A stretch of DNA of 64,000 nucleotides from Anisus vortex. Lineage: Eukaryota; Mollusca; Gastropoda; Planorbidae. The stretch's first letter is position 1; each line of letters begins with the position of its first letter. The stretch is from the NCBI GenBank assembly GCA_949126835.1, contig OX421495.1:17546079-17610078 (forward strand), written 5' to 3'. Of the stretch, positions 47,625 to 58,523 are shown one piece after another. The position numbers and the translations under genes are program-made. The notes beneath the pieces were generated by a model. That model searched no databases, was not told the DNA's origin, and saw only the letters and a program-made list of their open reading frames with translations.

Positions 47625-48084
47625 CATAGACTATAATATACATGGACCGCTTGCTTTAGTATTTCTGCTATATGATGACTTTAAACACTGATGTTCGGAA
47701 TTCCCGATTCTAAATAACGTAATTGCTATTAAGGAAATAAAGTTATTGATATACAACTTCCGTTTTATTTAATCGCTATGATTTTCTCAATGAAAAATTA
47801 AAATCGAAAGTTGTACAGAGCGGAAACATTTATAGATCAGTGTTGTGTGCGCACAGAAAAAGAACATAAGCTCTAAAAATAGAGCAGGCGGTCCATCTTA
47901 TTATAGTCAATGATATATTAATAGGCCTACAAGTATTCATTTAAAGTTGAAAAAAATGCGATTTAATATAACGGAACTTGTATAACAATTACTTCATTTA
48001 GAATCGGGAATTGCAAAAAAAAAAAAAAAGAAGATAATAGCATAAAAAACTAAAGCAAGCGGTCCATGTATATTATAGTCTATG
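47625..48084. mobile_element. Foldback / palindromic MITE, 460 bp
   Basis: The ends are perfect inverted repeats over about 35 bp (CATAGACTATAATATACATG at the left, its reverse complement at the right). Homology continues inward (GGACCGCTTGCTTTAG, AATTCCCGATTCTAAAT, CTTCCGTT) to give arms of about 170 bp. It has no coding capacity. It inserted into the THAP-exon duplication block: the other copy near 46,610 is an empty site reading GCATTATCGTTAAG. The target duplication is blurred. Confidence 0.85.
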
Positions 48085-48289
48085 GCATAATCATTAAGAC
48101 TTAAAGTCTTGTCAATGTTGTGTTAAAATGATTTTTGTTTACATTTTTTAAAGTCTCATACTTTTTCTGTGGGCTTAGTGTATCATGATGAGCAAAATAA
48201 ATAAAAAAATTAATCTATTTTTGAGGATTTCAAAGCACGCTATCTCTGTATGCATGTCACTGATCTGTATACATGGGCTGGCAAAGCTT

Positions 48290-49480
48290 GCTGGTTGCTG
48301 GGTTGTTCTGGAGTAGGTGGGTGGTACAATAAATTATCAATATATATAATAACCATGAGTTAGTTTATTTAGATGTTTGTTTGTGCTCTAGTCTACAGGC
48401 TCCTAATAAGATAAAACAATTTATCGTTTATCCACCCGAGTCGATAGCTCTGACCTTCAAAGGACAACATTAATTAGATCCAGGGTTGACTTACCTTTAT
48501 AAAAAAATGAATAATAAGTGATTTGAAGAGCTTATTAGATTTTCTAACAATGTTTCAAGGGTAAGCGTAGAATTTCTTAGATCGCTTTGAGTCGAAGGAC
48601 TATGTAAATATGAAGATCATTTGTACAAATGTTAAATCAGTACTTTTTGACGGCTAGACACGCTATACAAATAATCTAGACACTGGCTAAAGAATAATTA
48701 CAAAGTCGTGATGTGTACTAATTTGTCTGGACACTCAGAATATAAATCATTCAGAACGCGTAATCTCGTTTTGAAATGCTTCCGGAAGTTCTCGTGTTTA
48801 ACCCTGAAGATAAATCTATAAATGTATTTGTTATTGTTTTTGTACTATATAGATCTATACTACTAATTATATTCTTATATATAACAAGTAAAAAAATATA
48901 TAATTATAACTAATCCAATTATTAAATGCAAATAAACAATTTTAAAAATGTATGTTTACACAAGTACAACTTTTAGAAAGCGAGATGAATAACGATCTAG
49001 AGCAGCCATTTTGTTTTTGTTTTATGTCAACTCGCGCATTCTAATTATAGATTTCATACCCAGAACTTCAGAACGTCCTATATTTCAGTGGTGGGTATTA
49101 TGGCAAGAGAAAGACAAAAGGGCACGATACATAGAGTATAAATGTGTTCGATACATAGAGTATAAATGTGTTCGACACATAGAGTATAAATGTGTTCGAT
49201 ACATAGTGTATAAATGTGTTCGATGCATCGAGTATAAATGTGTTCGATACATAGAGTATAAATGTGTTCGATACATAGAGTATAAATGTGTTCGATACAT
49301 AGCGTATACATGTGTTCGATACAAGAAATATAGTTTATAATTATAAAAAATAAACAAGTCAGTAGTCTGATAAGGATCTTCTTCTTCATAATACTGTGGA
49401 GACCCCGTTAGAACCGAGGAAAGAGCCCATAATTTAAATACACATAAAATAAAAAGCATCACAAACAACAACTAACTATA
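48290..49480. repeat. Segmental duplication, copy A
   Basis: Shares ordered blocks with 50,620-51,950: TCTGGAGTAGGTGGGT, TTTATTTAGATGTTTGTTTG, CTACAGGCTCCTAA, then CGCATTCTAATTATAGATT, GGGTATTATGGCA with AAAGGGCACG, and the downstream TAGTCTGATAAGGAT block. Between blocks the two copies have diverged or carry insertions. Confidence 0.65.
49127..49328. repeat. 24-bp minisatellite
   Basis: About eight copies of CGATACATAGAGTATAAATG + TGTT. All frames are open on both strands, which produces spurious repeats such as YIEYKCVR. The homologous position in duplication copy B (51,600) has only about one unit. Confidence 0.95.
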
Positions 49481-49494
49481 AACTAATGACAGAG

Positions 49495-49875
49495 TGTCAC
49501 TTTAGGTTCTTAGACCAGCCCTTCAGTGACGATTTAAAAGCCTGAACTGAAGGGGCAGTGATGGAGGCCTGGTCCAGGGTGTTACTCAGCCTAATGGCTG
49601 ACGTAAAAAAAATAATATTTGTAGACGTCGGTGCGTGCATGTGGGACATGCAGCTTGAGCTGATGGCCTCGGGTAGAGCACAGAATAGGTATAGTTCTAT
49701 ACCTATTCTGTGGGGGTAGAGCGGGACACCTGTTGTATTCGGCCTGACTGAGTGGACATTTCCACGTGGCGGTTCACGATCTTGTAAATAGTGGTGACCT
49801 TGTTTATCGCTCTGCGGTGTTGTAGGGGCGCCAGTTGGAGTTGGGCCACCAAAGCTGAGGCGCTAGTTTTAAGGC
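49495..49875 (-). mobile_element. Degraded non-LTR reverse transcriptase C-terminal fragment
   Basis: The minus strand gives broken phrases such as INKVTTIYKIVNRHVEMS and, nearer the 3' end, a block resembling the LNNTLDQASITAPSVQAFKS ending of non-LTR polyproteins. Several frame changes are needed. It contains the palindrome at 49,679-49,712. Confidence 0.45.
49679..49712. repeat. Perfect 16-bp palindrome flanked by 9-bp direct repeats
   Basis: CACAGAATAGGTATAG + TT + CTATACCTATTCTGTG. GGGTAGAGC occurs immediately before (about 49,671-49,679) and after (49,714-49,722). Confidence 0.9.
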
Positions 49876-50079
49876 CGTAGGATGAAGGATAAGACCTTTT
49901 TATTCAGACTAACAAAACTCGTGACTGCGCGTTATGATAATATAAGTGTTGGATATACAACAGAGAAAATACCACATTAGATTAGAGAAATGGTGAATTG
50001 AAAATAGTAATAAGTAAAAGAACTGTTTTTCAATATTTTTTCCATAGGGAGGTTTTCAGTTTCTATATCTTATATATTA

Positions 50080-50300
50080 CATACGCTGCTTCTATAAAGA
50101 AGATTATTGCATCCTACGCTGGTCAGAGTTTAGTCTTGCATTTGTATTAATGTTTTCAATGATGTTAAGTTACTGGTTTGTTCAGGCGACCTATTCCATG
50201 CCCGAATGCCACTCGGGAAGAAAGAGTACTTATATGCATTTGCTCTCGCATAAGGGATAAGGAAAGTGTTTTTGTCCTTATGTTTATCTGAGCATTGCAA
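50080..50300 (-). mobile_element. LINE-B 3'-end fragment
   Basis: The + strand reads GCTTCTATAAAGAAGATTAT, then GACCTATTCCATGCCCGAAT and CACTCGGGAAGAAAGAGTAC, the reverse complement of the LINE-B tail and of its terminal GIRAWN-type coding segment. Confidence 0.65.
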
Positions 50301-50396
50301 CGGGTTGTTATTGGGCTGTATTACTAAATTATAATTTAATGCCCTATGTATTATTACTACTTTACTCTTTTCCCTTCTGTCCTTTGTGTTTCTAGG

Positions 50397-50564
50397 TATA
50401 GGGATATAGCCAAGAACATTGTGTTGGACTGCGCAGTTTTTCTACATGATATGAGGTTTCAATCGGTGAGAATAATAGCGTCAGAAGCACTCCGTAGCCT
50501 GGGTACATTTAGTTGGTTTCAAAATTTAAAAAGGCAAAACAAGGAATCGATGTTTGACCACTGA
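50397..50564 (+). CDS. Weak candidate terminal exon
   Basis: A pyrimidine-rich acceptor (CCTTTGTGTTTCTAG) precedes an open frame ending TGA at 50,564. The translation (RDIAKNIVLDCAVFLHDMRF and so on) has no recognised domain. No upstream exon is identified, so this may be chance. Confidence 0.15.
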   Translation, partial: YRDIAKNIVLDCAVFLHDMRFQSVRIIASEALRSLGTFSWFQNLKRQNKESMFDH

Positions 50565-50619
50565 CCCAATAATGGGGAACAGTTGAGTGGTAAGATTTGA
50601 CCAGAGGGTGCGGGGGCCA

Positions 50620-51950
50620 TGGGGTTTCTCTGGAGTAGGTGGGTAGTGCAATAAATTATTAATATATATAATTACCGTGAGTTTGTTTATTTGGTTTATT
50701 TAGATGTTTGTTTGTTGTGCTCTACAGGCTCCTAAGCCGTTTGACTAATCGGGTAAAAAGTTAAATGTATAAATTTTATTCTTTAAACAATGTTGCTTAA
50801 TTCGTTAATTTATTTTAAAAAAAAGACTGAGACCTATTGATAATCACCGTATGTTCAAGTTCTAAACTGAGCCAATTTTCAGAATGATCTCCCCTTGAAC
50901 GTTCATTTACTATGTTGAACGCGAGATTTACTATGTTGAACGCGAGGGTCATATAGGTTTTTCTAATAATAATTCTGTTGTTTATTAACGTGGCGAAACC
51001 AGCTTTTGTAATAAAAGTTACGCACCGCAATTTGGCTTGGAGAGTTTGTGTCATCCGACGACAAAAAGATCTCCCTTTGAAATGCTTTCAATAAAAAAAT
51101 AACACACACTAAATACCGAAAGTTTCGTCTCACTACAGTTTTTATTGTAATAATATTAGTTATTTTTTTCCTTCTCTTTTAACAAAAAGCATTGTAATCA
51201 TTCGTTTCCCCGTCATTTTACAAGAATAACCACTAGTATCAAACAAAAGCCGTTGGCGGGATGATGGTGAGGTTGAAACGGATCCCCTACGACCCCAAGA
51301 ATACCACCACTGCACATTACCATGTCCTGTGTCTTCTGCCTTCCGTCCAGCGTCTTTTTCACTATGAAATAATATACTCAAGCCAAAGTATAACGAATTT
51401 AATACTGGAACTTATTTGAAATGATGAAAGATTGTTCACGATTGGTTGATAATAAATAGCTTCTTTAACAGCCTCAAAACAATAACAAAAAATAGGCCTA
51501 CACCTCTGGAAACCAATATATAGGTTTTTATTTTTATTTATTTATGTCAACACGCACATTCTAATTATAGATTCAGTGGTAGGTATTATGGTACGAGAAA
51601 GACAGAAGGGCACGGCAAATAGTATATATGCGTTCGATTCAAGAAATAGACCTATATGTTATGTCGGTTATTGTTTTGTTTTAATTGTTTGATTTGTTCT
51701 ATGTTTGTAAAGTTTTGAATCATCATTTAGTTTTGTATCTCTTGTCCTATAGATTGTATCCGTCATCTTAGTTGTTATGTTAAATGCGCTCTGAGCTTGC
51801 ATTATGTTTGTTGGTAGCGCTATACAAATGTCATCATTATTATTATTATTACTAAATATAGTTTGCAGTTATAAATAGTGTTTTGATATTTGTGAATAAA
51901 TAATACAGTAGCCTAATAAGGATGAAAGACAAGGCTTATGGCTTATTTGT
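50620..51950. repeat. Segmental duplication, copy B
   Basis: Homologous in ordered blocks to 48,290-49,480. It also contains 51,110-51,240, which reappears at the extreme right of the window (63,880-64,000). Relative to copy A it lacks the 24-bp array expansion and carries a LINE-A insertion at 51,655-51,856. Confidence 0.65.
51655..51856 (+). mobile_element. LINE-A 3' fragment
   Basis: Plus-strand 3' end of the same family as 17.2 kb and 33.85 kb: CTTGTCCTATAGATTGTATC, GCGCTCTGAGCTTGCATTAT, GGTAGCGCTATACAAATGTC and an (ATT)n tail. It separates blocks that are contiguous in duplication copy A. Confidence 0.85.
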
Positions 51951-52217
51951 TTTTATTCAGACTAACAAAGCGACATTGGAAACTCGTATAGGGGAATTTA
52001 GCGTGTTGAATATTTAAAAAAGTAGTTTTAAATGGATCAAAGGAAACTAAACATATGTTGATACGTTTTTAAAAAGCTACAATCCTAACCTATTGCTATA
52101 AAATAGTTATATATTGTTTTCTTCTTGATTTTCATGATTAATAAAGCGTCAAAAGAACCTTGAAAAGAAGATGTTTTTTTTTTCATCAAATAAGGGATTC
52201 AGTATATTGTATATTCG

Positions 52218-52446
<229 letters not shown>

Positions 52447-52930
52447 GTACGATCGTATTTCCGTCCGTCGGACCGTCAGTTCGTTTTTTCCGTCTGTTAG
52501 TCTGTCTCTTCAATCTGTGCGTTGATCAGTCTGCCTGTTTTCTGACAGCCTTTAGGGTTGTCTGTTGATGTATTATGTATTTATTTGTCTGTCTATCTAT
52601 ACGTCTACTTGTTTATCCGTTCATCTGTGTTGTCTGTCCATCTACACATGTCAAACAGTGAACAACAATTATCAATAAAGTGGCTGTACACACAACCTCT
52701 GATGCTCGTGAATACTCAAAGATCAAGTTGGACGGTAAATAGTTGCTTGACCTTTACGTGCGTGTAACCAAATGTCAAGCTGTCCTTTCCCCAAAGGGTC
52801 AAGTCCACCATTTATTTTTCGTCACCAGAGATCGATTGACCGACTATAACTGCACGACGTCACTGGCTTTGTTCAAGGTACGTCATCAATATAAGCAAGA
52901 TTGCACTTTGCATACATTGCAAGTATAAAG

Positions 52931-53280
52931 AGTTTGGACGTAGATTTTGAGCGTGTAGATTTTGGACGTGAAGATTTTGAGCGTGTAGATTTTGGGCGTT
53001 TAGATTTTGAGCGTGTAGATTTTGGGCGTGTAGATTTTGAGCGTGTGATTTTGAGCGTGTAGATTTTGGGCTTGTTGATTTTGAGCGTGTAGATCTTTGG
53101 GGCTTGTTGATTTTGAGCGTGTAGATTTTGGGGGTGTAGATTTTGAGCGTGTAGGTTATGGGCGTGTAGATTTTGGGGGTGTATATTTTAGCTATTTTGA
53201 TTTCGGCCGTGTAGATTTTGGGCGTGTAAATTTTGAGCGTGTAGATTTTGAGCATGTAGGTTTTGGGCCTGTAGATTTGA
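52931..53280. repeat. 15-bp minisatellite, left block
   Basis: Tandem copies of GTAGATTTTGAGCGT / GTAGATTTTGGGCGT. The retrotransposon at 53,281 is inserted in it. The last 13 bp, CCTGTAGATTTGA (53,268-53,280), are repeated on the other side of the element. Confidence 0.95.
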
Positions 53281-53388
53281 ATTGAATTGTTGAATTTCCG
53301 GCTCATCAACATCGAAGGTTATATAGAGCCTTTTTTGATAACGTTGTTGTCATTTTTCTCTTGTATCCATTTTATTGTTCTTATATCT

Positions 53389-56300
53389 TTAGATTTTGTT
53401 GTACAGTTGTATGTCTTTAATATAGTTTATTATATGTTTTGGTTTAATTTTGCTGAAAAGTTCATGAAGAGTTCTACAGTAATAGAATTTACGTCGAATG
53501 TCATCAAATGTGTTACATTCCAACAAAATGTGAGACACTGTTAAGTTGGCATTGCAGAAAGCACACATTGGGGCCATTTCTCGTTTTAAGATAAACGAAT
53601 GTGTTAGTTTCGTATGTCCTGTATGTAGTCTGCAGAGAATAACTGCGTCCTTTCGAACAAGTTGGCCTGTATCATGCCAGGTTTTTGAATTTTCCAAATA
53701 CTGCAGTTTATTGCATTCGGTTTTCAAGAAGTTATTCCATGTTTGTCTTTCATGTTTAATTATTAAAGGTTTCAAGTCTCGATATGGTATTGGGATAATA
53801 CTCTCTGATAACAACAGGGCGGCCTTAGCCTCTCTGTCAGCTTTTTCATTTCCATCTATCCCTGCATGACCAGGAACCCAACAGAAAACGACACGTTTGC
53901 CTCTTTCATATATTGATTGGTATTTTGTCAAAATGTCCAAGGCAGATATATTCCTGGTATTACAGTTTCCCATAGCAGTAAGACAAGATAACGAATCGGA
54001 TAAAATAACAAAATTTTGGTTTTCTGATTCCTCTGCAATGTCTAATGCCAGGCATATTGCTAAAGCCTCTGCAGTATTTATTGAGATACTGGAATTATAT
54101 TTTCTTTTTTTACTTGTATTTGAGGTAAGAGCAACCGAAGATGTCGCTGTATCATTTTTCGATCCGTCTGTGTATATTTGTACATAATTTGGGTATTTTT
54201 GTAGCACTTCTTGGAACATATCCATGCAAGGATCCTTTTTATTTCTATGGTTTAATTCTAAGTTTATAGGCGGGATTTCAAAAAGCCATGGTGGAGTTTT
54301 TGGTATATAATATCTTTTTATAAATCTAAATTCAATTTTAGTTTCGATCATTTCTTTTTCAATTCTAAGTCCAAAAGTTGGTATATATTTTGAGTTTTCA
54401 GTAAAGCTGTTTTTTTCTTGTGGGTGAAAAACACATAAATACGCTGGATTATTCGGTAAGGATTTTAGTTTTAGTGCATATTGTAATGATAGCTTGAGTC
54501 TTCTATTTTGTAGTGGTGATTCATTTGCTTCTATTTGCAAACTGGTACATGGAGTAGTTCTAAATGCTCCTAGACATAGACGTAGACATTGATTTTGTAC
54601 AGGATCAAGCATTTTTAGATATGATGTTCTTGCTGATTCGTATACTAAACATCCATAATCTAATTTTGATCGAATGTGTGATCTATATATCTTCAGTAGA
54701 CTTTTTTTCTCTCCTCCCCAATCTGTATTTGCTAAAGTTTTCAGTAGATTTGTGGATTTTTGACACTTGGATTTTAGTTCCTTTATATGTAGCAGGAAAT
54801 TTAATTTACTATCAAATGTTACTCCGAGAAATTTGACGTTAGTAGTTACAGGAATCTGTTTTTTATAAAGGTATAGTTCAGGGTCGGGGTGTTTTTTGTG
54901 CATCTGACAGAAATGCACTACTTTTGTTTTTTGAGCGGAAAATTTAAATCCATTCTTTTCGGTCCATTCTTGAATTTTATTGATTTGAAGTTGTAGATGA
55001 TTCTGTATTTCTATCATACAATTAGCTCTATAATAGATCACAAAGTCATCGACGTATAGAGAACATTTTGTATTCTGTAATAAGCATTCAGTGATATTGT
55101 TTATTTTTATATTAAATAGTGTAGGCGACAATACGCTTCCTTGAGGGACACCTTCTTCTTGAATAAATGTATCTGATAAATAATTTCCAATATTTACTTG
55201 GAATGTTCGGTTGCTTAGAAAGTTTGATATAAATTTGGGTAAATTTCCTCTTAAACCTAAGGAATATAGATCTTTTAAAATTCCATATTTCCATGTAGTG
55301 TCAAACGCCTTTTCTAAATCGAAAAAAACAGCTATCACATGTTCTTTCCTAACAAAAGCTTCTCTAATAAATGTTTCTAATCTAATGAGATGATCTGTTG
55401 TTGAATGATTTATTCTAAATCCACATTGAGTCTTTGATATTAAGTTATTACTTTCCAGAAAATATATTAAGCGTTTATTTACAATTTTTTCCATAATTTT
55501 ACAGAAACAATTTGTGAGGGCTATTGGTCTGTAATTTATTGGATCTGTGTGATCTTTTTTCTCTTTAGGTATTGGAATGGTAATTGCTTTGCTCCATTCC
55601 GTAGGAAATATATTTTGTTGCCAAAGATCATTAACAATCTTTAATAGAGTTTTCAGTGTTAACGTTGGTAGCTGTCTTATAATCTCATTATGAATTGTAT
55701 CTGGGCCTGGTGCAGTATTTTTGGTTTCTTTAATACATTGCGTAAGCTCATTTATTGATATTGGGGAGTTGTAGTATTCAAATATATTTGTTTCAAAATT
55801 TATAGCTTCTTTTTCTAATTCTCTTTTTATTTTTTTAAAGGAGTCTGTATAATTTTCAGACGATGAATTTTTTGAAAAGGTCTTTCCAATTTCATTTGCA
55901 ATATCTTGTGTAGTTTCTGCATAAGTGCCATCAGCCAGTTTGATTTGTTTAATTTGACTTTTTTTTGTATTTCCTTTAATATTTCGAATCATTTTCCAAA
56001 TATTAGTTATGGGTGTGTTTGAATTTATTTTGTTAATATAATTTTGCCATGCAAGCCGTTTCTGTTCTCTGATTACTTGTCGGGTTTTCGCTCGTTCAAT
56101 TTTAAAGGCTTTCAAGTTTTCTGGAGATGGGTTGGTCTTGAAAATTCTAAGCTGTTTATTTCTAGTTTTAATACTATCTTTACAAATGTTTGTGAACCAT
56201 GGTCTATTTTTTTTTATTTTATATGTTGTTTTAGGTATAGTCCGTTCACAAATTTGATATAATGATTTTAAAAATGTTGAATACTGTTCTTGAGCATTAG

Positions 56301-57069
56301 AATGTATATTTATTTGACAGAGTATTCTGTCGCATTCTAATTTGAATGTATTCCAATCTGCTCTTTTAAAGTTCCAAGTTAATGGTTGTTGAGTTGGTAT
56401 TTTGGAGTTGGTAGTAAGCAGAATAGGCTGATGATCTGAACCATAATTATTTTCTAAAACACTCCAGGTAAAGTCCGTAAATAGAGTTGAATCTGCCATT
56501 GTTAAATCGAGATAAGATGGAGATAAATACGTAGAACTATAAAAAGTCGGAGTACCATCATTAAAAATGCATATATTTCTTTCCTCTAGTAATCTTTCAA
56601 TTAATTTTCCTCTTTGGTTTGTATTATGACTTCCCCATATAGGGTTATGGGCATTAAAGTCTCCCATAAGTATAATTGGAGGTGGGAGTTGTTTAATTAG
56701 ATCATCTAGTTGAGAATATAGTATTGTATGATCTGGTGGAATATAAATTGAGCACATGGTTAATGGTTTTGTTAATGTAAATCTTACTGCCACAGCTTGA
56801 ATGCAGGTATTTATTTTGATCCTCCTATGTAAAATATTGGATGCTATAAATATGGAAGTACCTCCGCATGCAATTTTTTTAGAATGAATTTGGTGATAAG
56901 CGGTATAGCCACGCAATTCAAATGATTCTGTGTTTAATTTTATTTCCTGTAGACACATTACTATAGGATTTGTCTCAGTTATAATAAGTTGTAGTTCTGG
57001 AATATTGTATTTTAGTCCTCTACAACAGTTCCATTGTAAAATATTCTTATATTCTGAATTCATATCCAA
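53389..57069 (-). CDS. Retrotransposon ORF2: endonuclease, reverse transcriptase, RNase H
   Basis: 1,226 residues, intact. The AP-type endonuclease occupies about residues 10-220 (WNCCRGL, CLQEIKL, MGDFNAHNPIWGSHN, SDHQPILL). Reverse transcriptase occupies about 480-730 (YRPIALTNCFCKIMEKIV near 510, QCGFRINHSTTDHL, FFDLEKAFDTTW, GVPQGSVLSPTLFNI and the catalytic YVDD near 671). RNase H occupies about 960-1085 (YTDGSK near 966, TAEALAICLALD, LSDSLSCL and WVPGHAGIDGNEKADREA near 1061), with all four acidic positions recognisable. The C-terminal CAFC...SHILLEC near 1170 is a zinc-knuckle-like motif. Together these nick target DNA, copy the RNA and remove it. The ATG lies 35 nt after the ORF1 stop, consistent with reinitiation or a similar mechanism. 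Confidence 0.95.
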   Translation of the reverse strand: MDMNSEYKNILQWNCCRGLKYNIPELQLIITETNPIVMCLQEIKLNTESFELRGYTAYHQIHSKKIACGGTSIFIASNILHRRIKINTCIQAVAVRFTLTKPLTMCSIYIPPDHTILYSQLDDLIKQLPPPIILMGDFNAHNPIWGSHNTNQRGKLIERLLEERNICIFNDGTPTFYSSTYLSPSYLDLTMADSTLFTDFTWSVLENNYGSDHQPILLTTNSKIPTQQPLTWNFKRADWNTFKLECDRILCQINIHSNAQEQYSTFLKSLYQICERTIPKTTYKIKKNRPWFTNICKDSIKTRNKQLRIFKTNPSPENLKAFKIERAKTRQVIREQKRLAWQNYINKINSNTPITNIWKMIRNIKGNTKKSQIKQIKLADGTYAETTQDIANEIGKTFSKNSSSENYTDSFKKIKRELEKEAINFETNIFEYYNSPISINELTQCIKETKNTAPGPDTIHNEIIRQLPTLTLKTLLKIVNDLWQQNIFPTEWSKAITIPIPKEKKDHTDPINYRPIALTNCFCKIMEKIVNKRLIYFLESNNLISKTQCGFRINHSTTDHLIRLETFIREAFVRKEHVIAVFFDLEKAFDTTWKYGILKDLYSLGLRGNLPKFISNFLSNRTFQVNIGNYLSDTFIQEEGVPQGSVLSPTLFNIKINNITECLLQNTKCSLYVDDFVIYYRANCMIEIQNHLQLQINKIQEWTEKNGFKFSAQKTKVVHFCQMHKKHPDPELYLYKKQIPVTTNVKFLGVTFDSKLNFLLHIKELKSKCQKSTNLLKTLANTDWGGEKKSLLKIYRSHIRSKLDYGCLVYESARTSYLKMLDPVQNQCLRLCLGAFRTTPCTSLQIEANESPLQNRRLKLSLQYALKLKSLPNNPAYLCVFHPQEKNSFTENSKYIPTFGLRIEKEMIETKIEFRFIKRYYIPKTPPWLFEIPPINLELNHRNKKDPCMDMFQEVLQKYPNYVQIYTDGSKNDTATSSVALTSNTSKKRKYNSSISINTAEALAICLALDIAEESENQNFVILSDSLSCLTAMGNCNTRNISALDILTKYQSIYERGKRVVFCWVPGHAGIDGNEKADREAKAALLLSESIIPIPYRDLKPLIIKHERQTWNNFLKTECNKLQYLENSKTWHDTGQLVRKDAVILCRLHTGHTKLTHSFILKREMAPMCAFCNANLTVSHILLECNTFDDIRRKFYYCRTLHELFSKIKPKHIINYIKDIQLYNKI

Positions 57070-57104
57070 GAGTGTATATTTGTAATATTAATTTCTTTCT
57101 TTCC

Positions 57105-58523
57105 TTATTTTTTTTTATTTGGTTTTTGAAGGGTTTTTATTATAATATTACATTGAGCTTGATGTGGAGACTTGTTTGTTTTCCGATTACTGTTTTTTGA
57201 AATTGTGTCATTTTCTATTTCATTTTCTTCTATAATTTCCATGTCGTTCTCCCGTGTACTACTATCCGTTTCTTGTTGTGTCCTAGTTTCTGAATTTAAA
57301 GGTTGAGACATTGTTTCTTTTTGTATTTTTAAATCAGTTATTGAATCATCCTTTTCACATGCCTGTCCCAAAATGTCCATAGTTTTATTTCCTTTAGATT
57401 TTAAGTCCTTACCCTGATTTATTTCTTTCATGTTTTTTTTCATATAATTCTTATTTGATATGTTCTCTGGGTTAACTTTTCCTGGAAGCATTTCTTCTAT
57501 ATTTGATTGTGTTGAGTTTTCTTTAGTGCATATTATTTCATTTATTTCCCATTTTTTGAATGTTCCATCTTGGTCTTTGTAGTACAATTCTGGTAAAGTG
57601 GGTGTCTGGGTTTCAGCGTGTTTGACTTTCTTTATGTCAGTTTTAAGAGCTCCAGCATAATTCTTTTCACTTATTAAAGATTTTTGTGTTAGAATAAATT
57701 TCTTTGCATCTTGATAAGTTATATTTTTTTGAGCTTTTAATTTTTGTATATCCTTTTCTTCAATCCATCTTGGACACGTTTTTGAGAATGATAGATGTTT
57801 TCCTTCACAATTTACACATTTCATTTCTGCACTGCATGTTTCCAAGCTGTGTCCTTCATTTCCACAACGTGGACAGACAGCATTTCTTTTGCAGTGTTTT
57901 TTCAAGTGACCTAATTTTTGACAGTTAAAACATCTCATAGGGTTTGGTATGTAGTCTTCAATTTTGATGTTTAAGAAACCTGCTCTAATTTCCTTTGGAG
58001 GAGTTGGTTTATTAAAAGTTAAAATTATTGTGTTAGTTGCAATTTCTTTTTTATCTCTTTTTATTTTTATTCTATAAGCTGAGATAACTCCTTGATTTTT
58101 TAGTTCTTGTGTTAATTCATCTTCCGTACAGCATTCCAACTCTTTTGATTTTATAACTCCCTTTGAGCTGTTTAGGAAGGCATGGGCTTTTGTTTCTATG
58201 GCTATTCCTGCCATACTAGTTGTTCTTAATAAATTGGTTGAGTGCGCTTTTTTTTCGCATTCCACAAGAATCTGTCCAGATCGTAATTTCTTTACAGATT
58301 TAGGTGCTCCTGCCATCCCAGTTATGGCTTTTTCTATCACAAAGGGTGATAATTTAGTTAGTGGTTTTTCTGTTTCTTTAGATGAAATTGTAATAAATCT
58401 TGGCCATATTTCTGTATTTTCATAGTTGTTTGAATCTTCACCTCTTTTTCGTTTTGTCTCTCTGCCTTCCATGTTTTCAAGAGTTTGGGTTTGTATATGC
58501 CCGCGGCTCCAGCCGCTTTTCAA
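57105..58523 (-). CDS. Retrotransposon ORF1: gag-like nucleic-acid-binding protein
   Basis: 472 residues. The first Met is at 58,523, and another Met 17 codons in, starting MEGRETKRKR, is an alternative start. A basic N-terminus (KRKRGED) is followed by an RRM-like central part. Three consecutive zinc knuckles sit at about residues 195-255: CFNCQKLGHLKKHC (CX2CX4HX4C), CPRCGNEGHSLETC (CX2CX4HX4C) and CVNCEGKHLSFSKTC (CX2CX3HX6C). The long Ser/Asn/Glu-rich tail is probably disordered. In related elements this protein coats the RNA and escorts it to the nucleus. No stop or frameshift is seen. Confidence 0.93.
   Translation of the reverse strand: MKSGWSRGHIQTQTLENMEGRETKRKRGEDSNNYENTEIWPRFITISSKETEKPLTKLSPFVIEKAITGMAGAPKSVKKLRSGQILVECEKKAHSTNLLRTTSMAGIAIETKAHAFLNSSKGVIKSKELECCTEDELTQELKNQGVISAYRIKIKRDKKEIATNTIILTFNKPTPPKEIRAGFLNIKIEDYIPNPMRCFNCQKLGHLKKHCKRNAVCPRCGNEGHSLETCSAEMKCVNCEGKHLSFSKTCPRWIEEKDIQKLKAQKNITYQDAKKFILTQKSLISEKNYAGALKTDIKKVKHAETQTPTLPELYYKDQDGTFKKWEINEIICTKENSTQSNIEEMLPGKVNPENISNKNYMKKNMKEINQGKDLKSKGNKTMDILGQACEKDDSITDLKIQKETMSQPLNSETRTQQETDSSTRENDMEIIEENEIENDTISKNSNRKTNKSPHQAQCNIIIKTLQKPNKKK

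Noticed and set aside
49011..49471. Repeats of about 24 bp resembling a CRISPR array, and their open frames
   Set aside because: Units are contiguous with no unique spacers, and the context is eukaryotic. It is a minisatellite.
51160..51381. 73-codon minus-strand frame in duplication copy B
   Set aside because: The homologous stretch at 63.9 kb differs by an indel that breaks the frame, so coding is not conserved.
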